Shown here: piece by piece, positions 8,211-17,626 of the stretch
Position numbering within the stretch: position 1 is the first letter of the stretch
How the letters are laid out: each line of letters starts with the position of its first letter
Source of the DNA: an uncultured bacterium
Lineage (GTDB): Bacteria > Pseudomonadota > Gammaproteobacteria > Burkholderiales > Burkholderiaceae_C
DNA: 64,000 nt
Direction: 5' to 3'
NCBI GenBank assembly: GCA_903830565.1
Contig: CAIKUF010000146.1
Span: 1-64,000, forward strand
The notes under the pieces: model-generated
The model's input: only the letters and a program-made list of their open reading frames with translations
Told to the model about the DNA's origin: nothing
The model's database searches: none
Made by a program: the position numbers and the translations under genes

Positions 8211-9884
8211 TCAGGCTTTGTCACGCAGCTCGCGGCGCAGGATCTTGCCGACTGGCGTCTTCGGCAGGTCGGTGCGGAATTCGACGATCTTGGGCCGCTT
8301 GTAGCCGGTCAGGTTGGCCTCGCAATAGGCACGCACCTGGGCCTCGGTGAGGGCAGGGTCGCTGCGCACGAGGATCAGCTTGACCGCCTCGCCGGCCTTG
8401 GCGTCGGGCACGCCGACGGCGGCGCATTCGAGCACGCCGTCCATCTGCGAGACCACGTCCTCGACCTCGTTCGGGTAGACGTTGAAGCCGCTGACCAGAA
8501 TCATGTCCTTCTTGCGATCGACGACCTTGAAGTAGCCGCGCTCGTCCACGGTGCCGATGTCGCCGGTGCGGAAGAACCCGTCGGCCGTCATCACCTTGGC
8601 CGTCTCGTCGGGGCGCTGCCAGTAGCCGGCCATCACCTGCGGGCCGCGGATCGCGATTTCGCCCGGTGTGCCCAGCGGCACCTCGTTGCCCTCGTCGTCG
8701 AGCAGCGTGATCTCGGTGTTGGGCATCGGCAGCCCGATGTTGCCGCTATAGGCCGTGCTGTCGACCGGGTTGCAGGTCGCCGACGGCGAGGTCTCGGACA
8801 GGCCGTAGCCCTCGACGATCGGGCAGCCGGTCTTCTCGAGCCACAGCTTGGCGGTGCCGCTTTGCACGGCCATGCCGCCGCCGACCGAGATCACGAGCGA
8901 ATGCCAGTCGACGCTGCCGAACTCCGGGTGGTGCGCCATCGCACCGAAGAGCGTGTTGACGGCCGGGAAGCTGTGGAACTTCTGCCCCGCAAGCTCCTTG
9001 AACACCGCGGGCAGGTCGCGCGGGTTGGCGATCAGGATGTTGCAGCCGCCCATGCGCATCGACAGCATCATGTTCGTGTTGAAGCCGAAGATGTGATAGA
9101 GCGGCAGCGCGCAGATGGTGACGATCTGCTCGTCGGCGGGAATCTTCTTGAGCGCTGGTTGGTACCAGGCCTCGGCCTGCAGGATGTTGGCGACCAGGTT
9201 GCGGTGCAGCAGCACCGCGCCCTTGCTGACGCCCGTCGTGCCGCCGGTGTACTGCAGCACGGCGATGTCGTCGGGCCCCAACTGCTCCGCGCGCAGGCTC
9301 TTGCCGCGGCCTTGCGCGAGGGCGGCGTTGAAGCTCACCGCGCCGGGCAGCTCGAACGGCGGCACCATCTTCTTTACCTTGCGAACGACGTAGTTGACGA
9401 TCAGCGACTTCGGAAAGCCGAGCATGTCGCCGAGGGCGGTCAAGATCACGGTCTTCGTCGGCACGTTGGCGAACACCTTTTGAAGCGTGGCGGCGAAGTT
9501 CTCGACGATCACGATCGCTTTCGCGCCCGAGTCCTTCAACTGGTGTTCGAGCTCGCGCGGGGTGTACAGCGGGTTGACGTTGACGACCACCATCCCGGCG
9601 CGCAGGATGCCGGCCACCGCCACCGGATACTGCGGCACGTTGGGCATCATGATCGCGACGCGGTCGCCGCGAGCCAGGCCCTGGCTCTGCAGGTAGGCGG
9701 CGAAGGCGCGTGATGCGTCGTCGACCTGACCGAAGGTGACGGCCCGGCCCATGAAGCGGTAGGCCACCGCGTCGCGGTGCTTCTTGAAGCTCTCCTGTAT
9801 CAATTCGACCAGCGATCGGTACTGCGCGACGTCGATTTCGGCGGGCACGCCGGCCGGGTAATGCTTGAGCCAAGTCTTTTCCAT
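8211..9884 (-). CDS. fadD: Long-chain fatty acid-CoA ligase
   Basis: A 557-residue ANL-superfamily acyl-CoA synthetase. It adenylates a fatty acid with ATP and transfers it to CoA, giving access to beta-oxidation. Seen: the P-loop-like YTGGTTGVSKGAVLLH, GYGLSETSP, RTGDIGTVDERGYFKVVDR with the hinge KKDMILVSGFNVYP, and the C-terminal catalytic lysine context KTPVGKILRREL. Length matches E. coli FadD (561). The ATG at 9884 is preceded by GGAG at proper spacing; the much longer open frame upstream is an antisense artefact of the divergent gene. A monocistronic unit ending in the repeat region. Confidence 0.92.
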   Translation of the reverse strand: MEKTWLKHYPAGVPAEIDVAQYRSLVELIQESFKKHRDAVAYRFMGRAVTFGQVDDASRAFAAYLQSQGLARGDRVAIMMPNVPQYPVAVAGILRAGMVVVNVNPLYTPRELEHQLKDSGAKAIVIVENFAATLQKVFANVPTKTVILTALGDMLGFPKSLIVNYVVRKVKKMVPPFELPGAVSFNAALAQGRGKSLRAEQLGPDDIAVLQYTGGTTGVSKGAVLLHRNLVANILQAEAWYQPALKKIPADEQIVTICALPLYHIFGFNTNMMLSMRMGGCNILIANPRDLPAVFKELAGQKFHSFPAVNTLFGAMAHHPEFGSVDWHSLVISVGGGMAVQSGTAKLWLEKTGCPIVEGYGLSETSPSATCNPVDSTAYSGNIGLPMPNTEITLLDDEGNEVPLGTPGEIAIRGPQVMAGYWQRPDETAKVMTADGFFRTGDIGTVDERGYFKVVDRKKDMILVSGFNVYPNEVEDVVSQMDGVLECAAVGVPDAKAGEAVKLILVRSDPALTEAQVRAYCEANLTGYKRPKIVEFRTDLPKTPVGKILRRELRDKA

Positions 9885-10040
9885 GGGGGTCTCCAGTTCA
9901 CGTGGATTTTGGCCCAAGGTCGGCGGTGCACGTATCGGGTGTTTCGATAGCACCGATGCCCCTACCCTCAAGTTGCACGGCCAGGCGTCGAAAGTGCTGG
10001 AAACCGCCTCGATGGCGGCCCCACTTCGCCATTCCCAAAG

Positions 10041-11249
10041 ATGCCAGTCTACCCATTGCCCGCCGACCAGTTGCGAGTCGGCCGTCTGACGCACTGCAGT
10101 CTGCTCGACGCCCGTGGCGCCCTGCTGATGGCCCGTGGCACGCTGGTCGAGTCGGCCGCGCAGCGCCAGATGCTGCTCGATCGCGGCGTGTACATCGACG
10201 AGGAAGACACAGACGCCGATACCCGCGCACTGGCCGGCAAGGTCGATTCGATGGTGCGCCAGAACGAGTCGCTGGGCCGGATCGCCGACGCCAAGCCCGA
10301 CGCGTTGGTCACGGCCGAAGCGCCGAGCCACGCGCGCCAGGTCGCGGACCCGGTGGCGGCGTTCGGCGAACTGCAGCTGCATCTGGGGCAGTTGCTGCGC
10401 CAGACGCCGCAGGCCGACTTTGCATCCCGCCTGAGCAAGCTGCAGAGCAAGCTCTTCAGCCTGGTCGACGACGACGCCGACACCGCCCTCCTGGTGCTGA
10501 TCGACGCCACCGCGAGCGATACGCGCCACTACAGCGTCACGCATGCAATGCTCGTCGCCGTCGTGTGCGATCTGGCAGCGAACCAATTGCCGGGATGGCC
10601 GGCCGAGTGGCGCGACCCGCTGCGCAGCGCGGCGCTGACGATGAACATCGCGATGACCGCGTTGCAGGACACGCTCGCGCTGCAGGACACGCCGCCAAGC
10701 CCGGACCAGCGGGCGCAAATTCGCAGCCACGCCGAGCGTGCGGCGAAGAGCCTGACCGTGGCGGGAGTGAACTCGGACCTATGGATCGAGGCCGTTCTGC
10801 ACCACCACGACGTGGCGCCCGGGCCTCTGGCCGATCTGTCCGCGGGAATGAAGCTCGCTCGCCTGGTCCAGCGAGTCGACATCTTCGCCGCGCTAATGGG
10901 GACGCGCCGCAGTCGCGGTGCCCATTCGGGCGCCGCGGCGACCAAGGCTGCCTACCTGAACGAGCGGGCTCAGGCCGACGAGGCAGGTATGGCCATCATC
11001 AAGGCCGCCGGCATCTACCCCCCGGGCAGCTATGTGCGCCTGGCGAGCGGCGAGGCGGCCGTCGTGTTGCGGCGCCGCACGCGCGCGAATGAACCGTTGG
11101 TGGCGAGCGTGCTCACCCGCAGCGGCGCGCCGAAGGACCCGCCGTCGCTGCGCGATACGCACGATCCTCGCTTTGCCGTGTCGGCCGGCATCGCGCCGCA
11201 CCACGTCCGGCTGCGCCTGAACCTCGAGAGGTTGCTGGAGCTGATGTAG
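10041..11249 (+). CDS. Degenerate HD-GYP-like signalling protein
   Basis: A 402-residue cytosolic protein whose length and N terminus (LPADQLRVGRLTHCSLLDARGALL) match the leader often found before HD-GYP cyclic-di-GMP phosphodiesterase domains. The HD core is visible but altered. H163 and H168 stand in DTRHYSVTHAM where the first histidine lies. The HDIGK motif is replaced by MNIAMTAL at 201-208. HHHD at 254-257 is not followed by a GYP motif. It probably does not hydrolyse cyclic-di-GMP and may instead bind it or a partner. Divergent from fadD with about 156 bp between the two starts. Confidence 0.65.
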   Translation: MPVYPLPADQLRVGRLTHCSLLDARGALLMARGTLVESAAQRQMLLDRGVYIDEEDTDADTRALAGKVDSMVRQNESLGRIADAKPDALVTAEAPSHARQVADPVAAFGELQLHLGQLLRQTPQADFASRLSKLQSKLFSLVDDDADTALLVLIDATASDTRHYSVTHAMLVAVVCDLAANQLPGWPAEWRDPLRSAALTMNIAMTALQDTLALQDTPPSPDQRAQIRSHAERAAKSLTVAGVNSDLWIEAVLHHHDVAPGPLADLSAGMKLARLVQRVDIFAALMGTRRSRGAHSGAAATKAAYLNERAQADEAGMAIIKAAGIYPPGSYVRLASGEAAVVLRRRTRANEPLVASVLTRSGAPKDPPSLRDTHDPRFAVSAGIAPHHVRLRLNLERLLELM

Positions 11250-11278
11250 CCGGCTCGCGCCGGTTGCCCGCCAGGCTC

Positions 11279-12331
11279 CTAGGCTGCCTCGAGCTGCGTG
11301 AGAAGCCCCGTCGCGTGCTGGCAGCGCGGGGCGTAGCGGCCCACGCGCTGCGCGATCTGGGCAATGTGCTCCGGCGTCGTGCCGCAGCAGCCGCCAGCGA
11401 TGTTCAGGAACCCGGCGCGCGCGAATTCCTCCATCAGGCCGGCGGTGACCTCGGGCGTCTCGTCGAAGCCGGTCTCGCTCATCGGGTTGGGGAGGCCGGC
11501 GTTCGGGTAGCAACTGATGAACGTGTCGCCGGCGACCTTGGCAAGCTCCTCGATGTAGGGCCGCATCAAGGTCGCGCCGAGGGCGCAGTTCAGTCCCACC
11601 GCGAGCGGCCGCGCATGGCGCACCGAATGCCAGAACGCGCCCACCGTCTGCCCCGACAGGATGCGCCCGGACGCGTCGGTGACGGTGCCGGAGACGATCA
11701 CCGGCAGGCGCTCGCCGGTCGCTTCCATCAGCTCGTCGAGGGCGAAAATCGCAGCCTTGGCGTTGAGGGTGTCGAAAATGGTCTCGACGAGGAAGAGGTC
11801 GCAGCCGCCCTCGAGCAGCGCCTCGGCCTGCTCGCGATAGGCGTCGCGAAGTTCGTCGAAGCTCACGTTGCGCGCCGCCGGGTCGTTCACGTCCGGGCTG
11901 ATGCTTGCCGTGCGCGGCGTGGGCCCGAGCGCGCCGGCGACGAAGCGTGGCTTGTCCGGCGTCCCGAAGGCGTTGCAGGCCTGGCGCGCCAGGCGCGCCG
12001 CGGCCAGGTTCATCTCTGGTGCCAGATGCGCCAGGCCGTAGTCCTCCTGCGCAACCGAGGTGGCGCCGAAGGTGTTGGTCTCGATGATGTCGCTGCCCGC
12101 GCGCAGGTATTGCTCGTGAATATCAAGGATCACGTCGGGCCGCGTGAGCTGAAGCAGTTCGTTGTTGCCCTTGAGGTCCTTCGGATGGTCGGCGAAGCGC
12201 GTGCCGCGGTACTCGGCCTCGCCGAGCTTGCGGCGCTGGATCATCGTGCCCATCGCGCCGTCGAGGACGACGATGCGGCGGGCAAGAATCTGCGGCAACG
12301 CGCTGGCGCGGGTGTAGGTCGGGGCAGTCAT
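11279..12331 (-). CDS. metH: Homocysteine S-methyltransferase domain of MetH (split gene)
   Basis: A 350-residue protein equal to the N-terminal homocysteine-binding domain of cobalamin-dependent methionine synthase. It begins [18 protein letters not shown] and carries the zinc-ligand cysteines in VGLNCALGA and [12 protein letters not shown]. coli MetH is a single 1227-residue chain; in many betaproteobacteria the homocysteine domain is a separate gene from the folate, cobalamin and activation domains. The partner gene is not in this window downstream, so it must lie elsewhere. It is read behind the GGDEF-EAL gene with a gap of 37 bp. A BHMT-type stand-alone methyltransferase is less likely because of the MetH-like signatures. 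Confidence 0.88.
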   Translation of the reverse strand: MTAPTYTRASALPQILARRIVVLDGAMGTMIQRRKLGEAEYRGTRFADHPKDLKGNNELLQLTRPDVILDIHEQYLRAGSDIIETNTFGATSVAQEDYGLAHLAPEMNLAAARLARQACNAFGTPDKPRFVAGALGPTPRTASISPDVNDPAARNVSFDELRDAYREQAEALLEGGCDLFLVETIFDTLNAKAAIFALDELMEATGERLPVIVSGTVTDASGRILSGQTVGAFWHSVRHARPLAVGLNCALGATLMRPYIEELAKVAGDTFISCYPNAGLPNPMSETGFDETPEVTAGLMEEFARAGFLNIAGGCCGTTPEHIAQIAQRVGRYAPRCQHATGLLTQLEAA

Positions 12332-12368
12332 GCCGCCATTGTAGGAAACGCCGGCCTGCCGGGCCGGG

Positions 12369-14483
12369 TCAGGTCACATCGAACGTCTTCGTCTCGCCGA
12401 ACAGCGACGGCCGGAACGCGAGCGAGCGCGGTCCCTCGTGGTTCATCGCCCAATGGGCCAGCGCCTGGGCCGACATCGGCCTGGCGAACAGGTAGCCCTG
12501 CAGTTCTTCGCAGCCGAACTGGCTGAGCAAGTGTTGCTGGCGCTCGGTCTCCACGCCCTCGGCGACGACCTTGAGCCCCAGGGCCTGCGCGAGCTTGACG
12601 ACGGCGTCGACGATCGCGCGCGCGTCGCCGCTGGTCTCGAGGTCGAGCACGAAGCCGCGGTCGATCTTGATCTCCGTGGCCGGCAGCTTGCGCAGGCAGC
12701 TCAGGTTCGAGTAGCCGGTGCCGAAGTCGTCGATCGAAAGGTGGAGGTTGAGCGCGGCGAGTTGCTTGATGACCGTCAGCGTGCCCTGGTTGTCGTCCAT
12801 CGCGATCGACTCCGTGATCTCGCACGTCAGCACCCGCGGCTCGAGCCGGTTGCGCTTCAATGCGGCGACGATGCGCGCCGCCAGATCAGGCTGGCGCAAC
12901 TGGTGCATCGACAGGTTGATCGCCACCCGCATGCGCAGGCCCTGCATGCGCCAGGCCCGGATCTGCCGACAGGCATCCTCGATCACCCAGTTGCCCATGG
13001 CGTTGATCAGGCCGTTCTGCTCGGCCAACGGTATGAACACCAGCGGGCTGATCATCCCGCGCCGCGGGTGGTGCCATCTCAGCAGCGCCTCGGCGCCGGT
13101 GATCTGGCCGCTGGGAGCGTGGATCTTGGGCTGGTAGTAGAGCTCGAACTCGTTGTTCTCGAGTGCGCTGCGCAGATCGCGCAGCAACTCGATCTCCTCG
13201 CGCTTGCCGGTGACCATGCTGGCTTCGAAGAAGCAGTAGGTCGCGCCTCCCATGTCCTTGGCGGCATGAAGCGCGGCGGCCGCGTGCGGAACCAGGCGCG
13301 CCAGCGAGCCGTGTTCCGGGTAGACGGAGATCCCGATCGAGGCCGACACGACGACGTCGCGGCGGTTGATGCTGCACGGTCGTGCGATCGCTTCGAGCAA
13401 CTGCGCGGCGCGCTGCGACACCTCGGCCACGGTGGGGTTGTCCTCGAGCAGGAGCAGGAACTCGTCGCCACCGACGCGCGCCACCAGCTCGCGCACGCAC
13501 AGCGCCTGCAGCCGCTGGCCGATCGCCCGCAGCAGGGCGTCGCCGGTGTTCTGTCCGAACAGCTCGTTGACGCCCTTGAGGCCATCCACGTTCACGAACA
13601 GCAGCGCGAGGCGCCTTTGCCCGCGGTCGGCGCGATGTGCCGCGCGTTTGAGGCGTTCCTCGAACAGCAGCCGGTTCGGTAGGCTGGTCAGCGTATCGGT
13701 GTAGGTGGCGCGTTGCAACTCGTCACGCGCGTTGGCGACCAAGTCGCGAAAGCGGTCTTCGAGCATCGCCACCAACAGCAGCAGCGCGAGCAAGGCGGGC
13801 CCGCCGAACAGGGTGAGCAGGGTCAGCCAGTCGCTGCCGCCCGGAGTTGCCGGGCCGGCGCCCAATGCCACCGGCACACGCGCCGAGATGATCACCGCCA
13901 GATCGGTCCCGGCGAGCGTCACGCCCAGCAAAATGGCCGCTTGCACCAGTTGCTTGCGACCTCCGCTGCCCTGCATGCGCGAGGACACCGGCACCAGCAA
14001 CAGCGCCGCACCGGCGCCCACGCAAGCCAGCATCCACGCAGCGGCCAGCCCGGTGCCGCGCCAGGCGATCCCGGGTTCGCCGCCCAGCGCCAGCAGCGCG
14101 AGCCAGGGCGAAGCGCTCAGCCCGGTCCCCAGTGCCAGTGCGGCCGCGATCAGGCGCGCAGGCGAACGCACGCCGCCAACGAGCAGGATCTGGGCTGCCA
14201 GCGCGCCGACCAGCGTCGCCACGAACGCGGCGCCGAGCATTGCGGCGTCGTGCCCCGAGACACCGGGGAGGGATTCGCCGGATATGACAAGGACGTGTGC
14301 CGACCCGCCCCCGACCGCCAGCGCCAAGCCGGCGCAGGCCATGCGTCGCCAGCGTGCACCGATCCCCACTGTGACCAGGCCGCGCATCAGACGCAACGCC
14401 ACATAGGCCCCCAGCACGCCGACGCAGACGGCGCCTGTCAGCAGCTCCGCGCGCAGGCCCCAGACGAGGAAGGGCGGACTCAT
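12369..14483 (-). CDS. Membrane GGDEF-EAL cyclic-di-GMP protein
   Basis: A 704-residue dual cyclic-di-GMP enzyme. Residues 1-245 hold about seven hydrophobic helices in an arrangement like an MHYT sensor, although the MHYT motifs are degenerate (for example [12 protein letters not shown] near residue 60). The GGDEF domain has an intact GGDEF at 338-342. The EAL domain has GAEALLRW (EAL at 465-467), [15 protein letters not shown] and VVAEGVETE, so all the usual phosphodiesterase residues appear present. Both activities are therefore possible. It is expected at the inner membrane, coupling a small-molecule or redox signal to cyclic-di-GMP. The EAL gene ends 37 bp before metH. Confidence 0.9.
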   Translation of the reverse strand: MSPPFLVWGLRAELLTGAVCVGVLGAYVALRLMRGLVTVGIGARWRRMACAGLALAVGGGSAHVLVISGESLPGVSGHDAAMLGAAFVATLVGALAAQILLVGGVRSPARLIAAALALGTGLSASPWLALLALGGEPGIAWRGTGLAAAWMLACVGAGAALLLVPVSSRMQGSGGRKQLVQAAILLGVTLAGTDLAVIISARVPVALGAGPATPGGSDWLTLLTLFGGPALLALLLLVAMLEDRFRDLVANARDELQRATYTDTLTSLPNRLLFEERLKRAAHRADRGQRRLALLFVNVDGLKGVNELFGQNTGDALLRAIGQRLQALCVRELVARVGGDEFLLLLEDNPTVAEVSQRAAQLLEAIARPCSINRRDVVVSASIGISVYPEHGSLARLVPHAAAALHAAKDMGGATYCFFEASMVTGKREEIELLRDLRSALENNEFELYYQPKIHAPSGQITGAEALLRWHHPRRGMISPLVFIPLAEQNGLINAMGNWVIEDACRQIRAWRMQGLRMRVAINLSMHQLRQPDLAARIVAALKRNRLEPRVLTCEITESIAMDDNQGTLTVIKQLAALNLHLSIDDFGTGYSNLSCLRKLPATEIKIDRGFVLDLETSGDARAIVDAVVKLAQALGLKVVAEGVETERQQHLLSQFGCEELQGYLFARPMSAQALAHWAMNHEGPRSLAFRPSLFGETKTFDVT

Positions 14484-14612
14484 CCATCGCCCCAGGGAGT
14501 CATCATGCCCCCAGTATCGGACACCGGAGCTGCGTCTTGAGTGATGTGGAGCAGCCGAACGCGTTACTTCGGTGTATCAGTTCACGATATGGAGGCGGCA
14601 CGATCGCCGTCG

Positions 14613-14885
14613 TCAGTGCGCCACCAGGGGCTGCTGCATCAGTGCAGAAAACCGCTCAATGTACTCGTCGAGTTCCTCCACCGACGGTGAAGTCTGGATC
14701 AGCGCCTGCGCGCCGAGCTTGAAGCTCTCGGCGAGCGCGCCCTCAATGAAGATCTCCTTGCGCGCGAACTTGTCGACGATCTCGTAGCCGCCGCGCGTGA
14801 GTGCGCCCGCACCAGCGTGGTCGGCGTCGACCGGCACCTCGAACTGAACGACCGCGAAGCTGTCCGAGTTGTAGAGCATGTTCAT
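14613..14885 (-). CDS. DUF3567 family protein
   Basis: A 90-residue protein matching the small betaproteobacterial DUF3567 (BTH_I0359) family: MNMLYNSDSFAVVQFEV at the start, GYEIVDKFARKEIFI in the middle and an acidic helix (VEELDEYIERFSALM) at the end. The function is unknown. The ATG at 14885 has a GGGAGGA ribosome site; a longer reading by 16 residues lacks this and is not conserved. It is a useful taxonomic marker, since the family is essentially restricted to Burkholderiales and relatives. Confidence 0.87.
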   Translation of the reverse strand: MNMLYNSDSFAVVQFEVPVDADHAGAGALTRGGYEIVDKFARKEIFIEGALAESFKLGAQALIQTSPSVEELDEYIERFSALMQQPLVAH

Positions 14886-14950
14886 CGAATGTCCTCCCGA
14901 GCCAGTAGCTGAGGGTGCCGCGGCCGTCTTCAAGGCGTGCGCGGTTGCCG

Positions 14951-16081
14951 TCAGGGCGCTGGCGGCAGCTCCCGCAGCGTCAGCTGCAGGGCGTCGCTGT
15001 CGGCCGCGTTGGCCAGGCGCGCGCGCAGCGGCAGGAAGTGCAGCGCCGGAGCAAGCCAGACGTCAGCCCGGGTGTCGTAGGCGCGGGCGGGCTCGCGCCG
15101 CAGGTGGACGGTCGGTGTGCCGCCTTCCGCCAGCACCAGCGTTTCGTCGCCGACGTGGGTGAAGGTCCACACGTCGGCGTCGCCGCGCGCGCCGACCACC
15201 AGCAACGACACCTTGCGTTCAGGTCCGATGCGCGACGGGTCGGCGGCGGCGATGGCGGCGAGCTGAAGCATCCAGCTCAGATGGTCCTGCGCGCCCGGCG
15301 CCAAGGCGTGTTCGACCGCCGGCCCTGAGTACGTGACCTTGCCCGCGTCGCGGCGGAAGTTCGCCGCCAGCGTGCTGCCGTGCCGGCCGCGAGCGGTGTA
15401 GCGGTCGGGGGCGATGCCCGCGTCGTCGAAGCCGCCGCTGCTGTTCCAGCTCAGCAGCGGTGCGCCGCCGCTCGTCGCCGCGAGCCGTGCTTCATAGCGC
15501 GCCCCCTGAGGCTGCCACTCAAGCCGGGCGCTGCCGCGCGTCGCGCCACGCTGAAGTTCGTAATCGAAGACGAAGGCCGGTGGCATGCGGGTCGAATAGA
15601 CCGGCAGATCGCCTGCAGCGCTTGCGGCCGCCGCGGAGTCGCCGGCCGCAAGCGGCGCTGGCTCGGCACGCGCCTGCGACGACGGTGCGGGTGCCGCATC
15701 GTCGTCGGCCGAGCGCGCAGGTTCGATGTCGAGCGAGCGCTGGGCAAGGACCTTGACAGCGCGCCGCACGGGAGGTGCCGGCGCGGTTGCCGGCAGCGCC
15801 TCGATGGCGGCGACCGGCAGCGCGCGCGGCTGGCCTTCCAGGGCTACCGCACGCACCGTCAGCGCGGCAGCCGGCATGCTCTGCCCAGCGCGTGTCAAAG
15901 CGGTGATGGCATCGCGAAGGCCATTGAGCAGCAGCGCGTGCAGCACCAGCACGCCGAGCACGATCAGGCCCAGGCGGCGTGCGGTCAGCGCGCGGCGCAA
16001 GGTCGGAGCGCCGCCTCCAGGCCGGTACTGCGCCCACAATAGCGGCCTCGTGCAATCGACTCGGCGCTGCGGCAACGACAT
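14951..16081 (-). CDS. DUF3108 domain protein
   Basis: A 376-residue envelope protein. A single N-terminal hydrophobic anchor (LIVLGVLVLHALLLNGL) is followed by a Pro/Ala-rich linker to about residue 155. The C-terminal domain of DUF3108 type contains FVFDYELQRGATRGSARLEW and a duplicated strand pattern ending in DALQLTLREL. The family is of unknown function, and its members face the periplasm. The start is uncertain: ATG at 16081 is taken, 16111 is possible, and both are close to the divergent FAH-family gene at 16099, so the two 5' ends may overlap. The anchor topology resembles TonB-like linkers but no TonB motif is present. Confidence 0.72.
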   Translation of the reverse strand: MSLPQRRVDCTRPLLWAQYRPGGGAPTLRRALTARRLGLIVLGVLVLHALLLNGLRDAITALTRAGQSMPAAALTVRAVALEGQPRALPVAAIEALPATAPAPPVRRAVKVLAQRSLDIEPARSADDDAAPAPSSQARAEPAPLAAGDSAAAASAAGDLPVYSTRMPPAFVFDYELQRGATRGSARLEWQPQGARYEARLAATSGGAPLLSWNSSGGFDDAGIAPDRYTARGRHGSTLAANFRRDAGKVTYSGPAVEHALAPGAQDHLSWMLQLAAIAAADPSRIGPERKVSLLVVGARGDADVWTFTHVGDETLVLAEGGTPTVHLRREPARAYDTRADVWLAPALHFLPLRARLANAADSDALQLTLRELPPAP

Positions 16082-16098
16082 GGCGCCCGCCCCCCACC

Positions 16099-17088
16099 AT
16101 GAAACTTGCAAGCTACAAGGACGGTTCGCGCGACGGCCAACTGGTGGTCGTCGCGCGCGACCTCCGCACGGCCCATTATGCGACCGAGGTCGCGACCCGC
16201 ATGCAGCACGTGCTCGACGACTGGGGTTTCCTGTCGCCGCAGCTCGAAGATCTCTACACCGCGCTCAACCACGGCCGGGCGCGCGACGCGTTCTCCTTCG
16301 ACCCGGCGCTGTGCATGGCGCCGCTGCCGCGCGCCTACCAGTGGGCGGACGGCTCGGCCTACCTCAACCACGTCCAACTCGTTCGCAAGGCACGCGGCGC
16401 CGAGGTGCCGCAAAGCTTCTACACCGACCCGCTGATGGTCCAGGGCGGCAGCGACGACCTGCTCGGCCCCTGCGACGACATCGTCTGCGCCAGCGAGGAC
16501 TGGGGCATCGACTTCGAAGCCGAAGTCGCGGTCGTGACCGGCGACCTCGCGATGGGCACCGCACCCGACGCCGCGCTGGACGGCATTCGCCTGCTGATGC
16601 TCGCCAACGACGTCTCGCTGCGCAACCTGATCCCGGCCGAACTCGCCAAGGGCTTCGGCTTCGTGCAGAGCAAGCCGGCGACCGCGTTCAGCCCGGTCGC
16701 CGTGACCCCGGACGAACTCGGCGCCGCCTGGCAGGGCGGGCGCGTGCACCTGAACCTCGAGAGCGTGTGGAACGGCAGAAGAGTCGGCCTGTGCGACGCC
16801 GGGCCGGAGATGAGCTTTCACTTCGGCCAGCTCATCGCCCACCTGTGCAAGACGCGCCGGGTGCGCGCCGGCAGCATCGTCGGCAGCGGCACCGTCAGCA
16901 ACCAGGACTGGACGCGCGGCTATTCGTGCATCGCCGAGAAGCGCGCCATCGAGACCATCGAAGATGGCGCGGCCAAGACCGAGTACATGAAGTTCGGCGA
17001 CACCATACGCATCGAGATGAAGGGCAGCGATGGCGCGAGCGTGTTCGGCGCGATCGCGCAGCGGGTAGCGGCCGGCGCGGGGCGATGA
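16099..17088 (+). CDS. Fumarylacetoacetate hydrolase family protein
   Basis: A 329-residue member of the FAH superfamily. These enzymes cleave or isomerise 2,4-dioxo-type acids using a divalent metal. Seen: DIVCASEDWGIDFEAEVAVV containing the metal-binding glutamates, the LMLANDVSLRNLIP segment, GFVQSKPATAFSPVAVTP and SIVGSGTVSNQD in the C-terminal barrel. Length and the N-terminal MKLASYKDG match fumarylacetoacetase-like proteins found in aromatic catabolism, but the exact substrate (fumarylacetoacetate or another acylpyruvate) cannot be told. The next gene overlaps by 4 bp (ATGA), so the two are translationally coupled. Confidence 0.85.
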   Translation: MKLASYKDGSRDGQLVVVARDLRTAHYATEVATRMQHVLDDWGFLSPQLEDLYTALNHGRARDAFSFDPALCMAPLPRAYQWADGSAYLNHVQLVRKARGAEVPQSFYTDPLMVQGGSDDLLGPCDDIVCASEDWGIDFEAEVAVVTGDLAMGTAPDAALDGIRLLMLANDVSLRNLIPAELAKGFGFVQSKPATAFSPVAVTPDELGAAWQGGRVHLNLESVWNGRRVGLCDAGPEMSFHFGQLIAHLCKTRRVRAGSIVGSGTVSNQDWTRGYSCIAEKRAIETIEDGAAKTEYMKFGDTIRIEMKGSDGASVFGAIAQRVAAGAGR

Positions 17089-17570
17089 AGGAGTTCCCGC
17101 ACACGCTCAAGATCGCCACCGTCTGGCTCGTGCTCGGCGCGGCGATCTTTCTTGCGTTCCAGGCCTGGCAGGCGCGGCAGCAGCGCATGCTGTTCAGCGC
17201 CGTCGGCGGGGTGATCGAGCTGCGGCGCGCGGCCGACGGCCACTACCACTGGCCGGGCCGCGTCAACGGCGTCGCCGCGGAGTTCATGGTCGACACCGGG
17301 GCCACCACGACGGCGCTGCCGCAGGCGCTCGCCGAGCGCGCCGGCCTGACGGCCGAAGGACGCATCACCTCTGACACCGCCGGCGGCACCGTGCACGGCG
17401 TGCAGGCGCGCGCCGACATCACGCTCGACGGCGGCGTGAGCGCGCAGCGCCTGCGCGTCGCCGTGCTGCCCGATCTGGCCTCGCCGCTGCTCGGCATGGA
17501 CATGCTCTCGCGCCTGCGCCTGACCCAGAGCGAGGGCGTCTTGCGACTGCAGGCGCTGCCGCCGTCGTGA
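17085..17570 (+). CDS. Retropepsin-like aspartic protease
   Basis: A 161-residue single-domain aspartyl protease of the clan AA / TIGR02281 type. Seen: one N-terminal membrane helix (IATVWLVLGAAIFLAFQAW), the active-site motif FMVDTGATTTALP, and the conserved SPLLGMDMLSRLRL near the C terminus. The monomer would work as a dimer, like retroviral proteases, on the periplasmic side. The start overlaps the stop of the upstream gene (ATGA). The substrate is unknown. The downstream TraB/GumN gene lies only about 56 bp further on and may be co-transcribed. Confidence 0.85.
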   Translation: MKEFPHTLKIATVWLVLGAAIFLAFQAWQARQQRMLFSAVGGVIELRRAADGHYHWPGRVNGVAAEFMVDTGATTTALPQALAERAGLTAEGRITSDTAGGTVHGVQARADITLDGGVSAQRLRVAVLPDLASPLLGMDMLSRLRLTQSEGVLRLQALPPS

Positions 17571-17626
17571 GCCCGCCGGGCCGCCCCAAGGGCGAATACC
17601 GGAGTGCGCAGCACGAAGGGTTTCCA

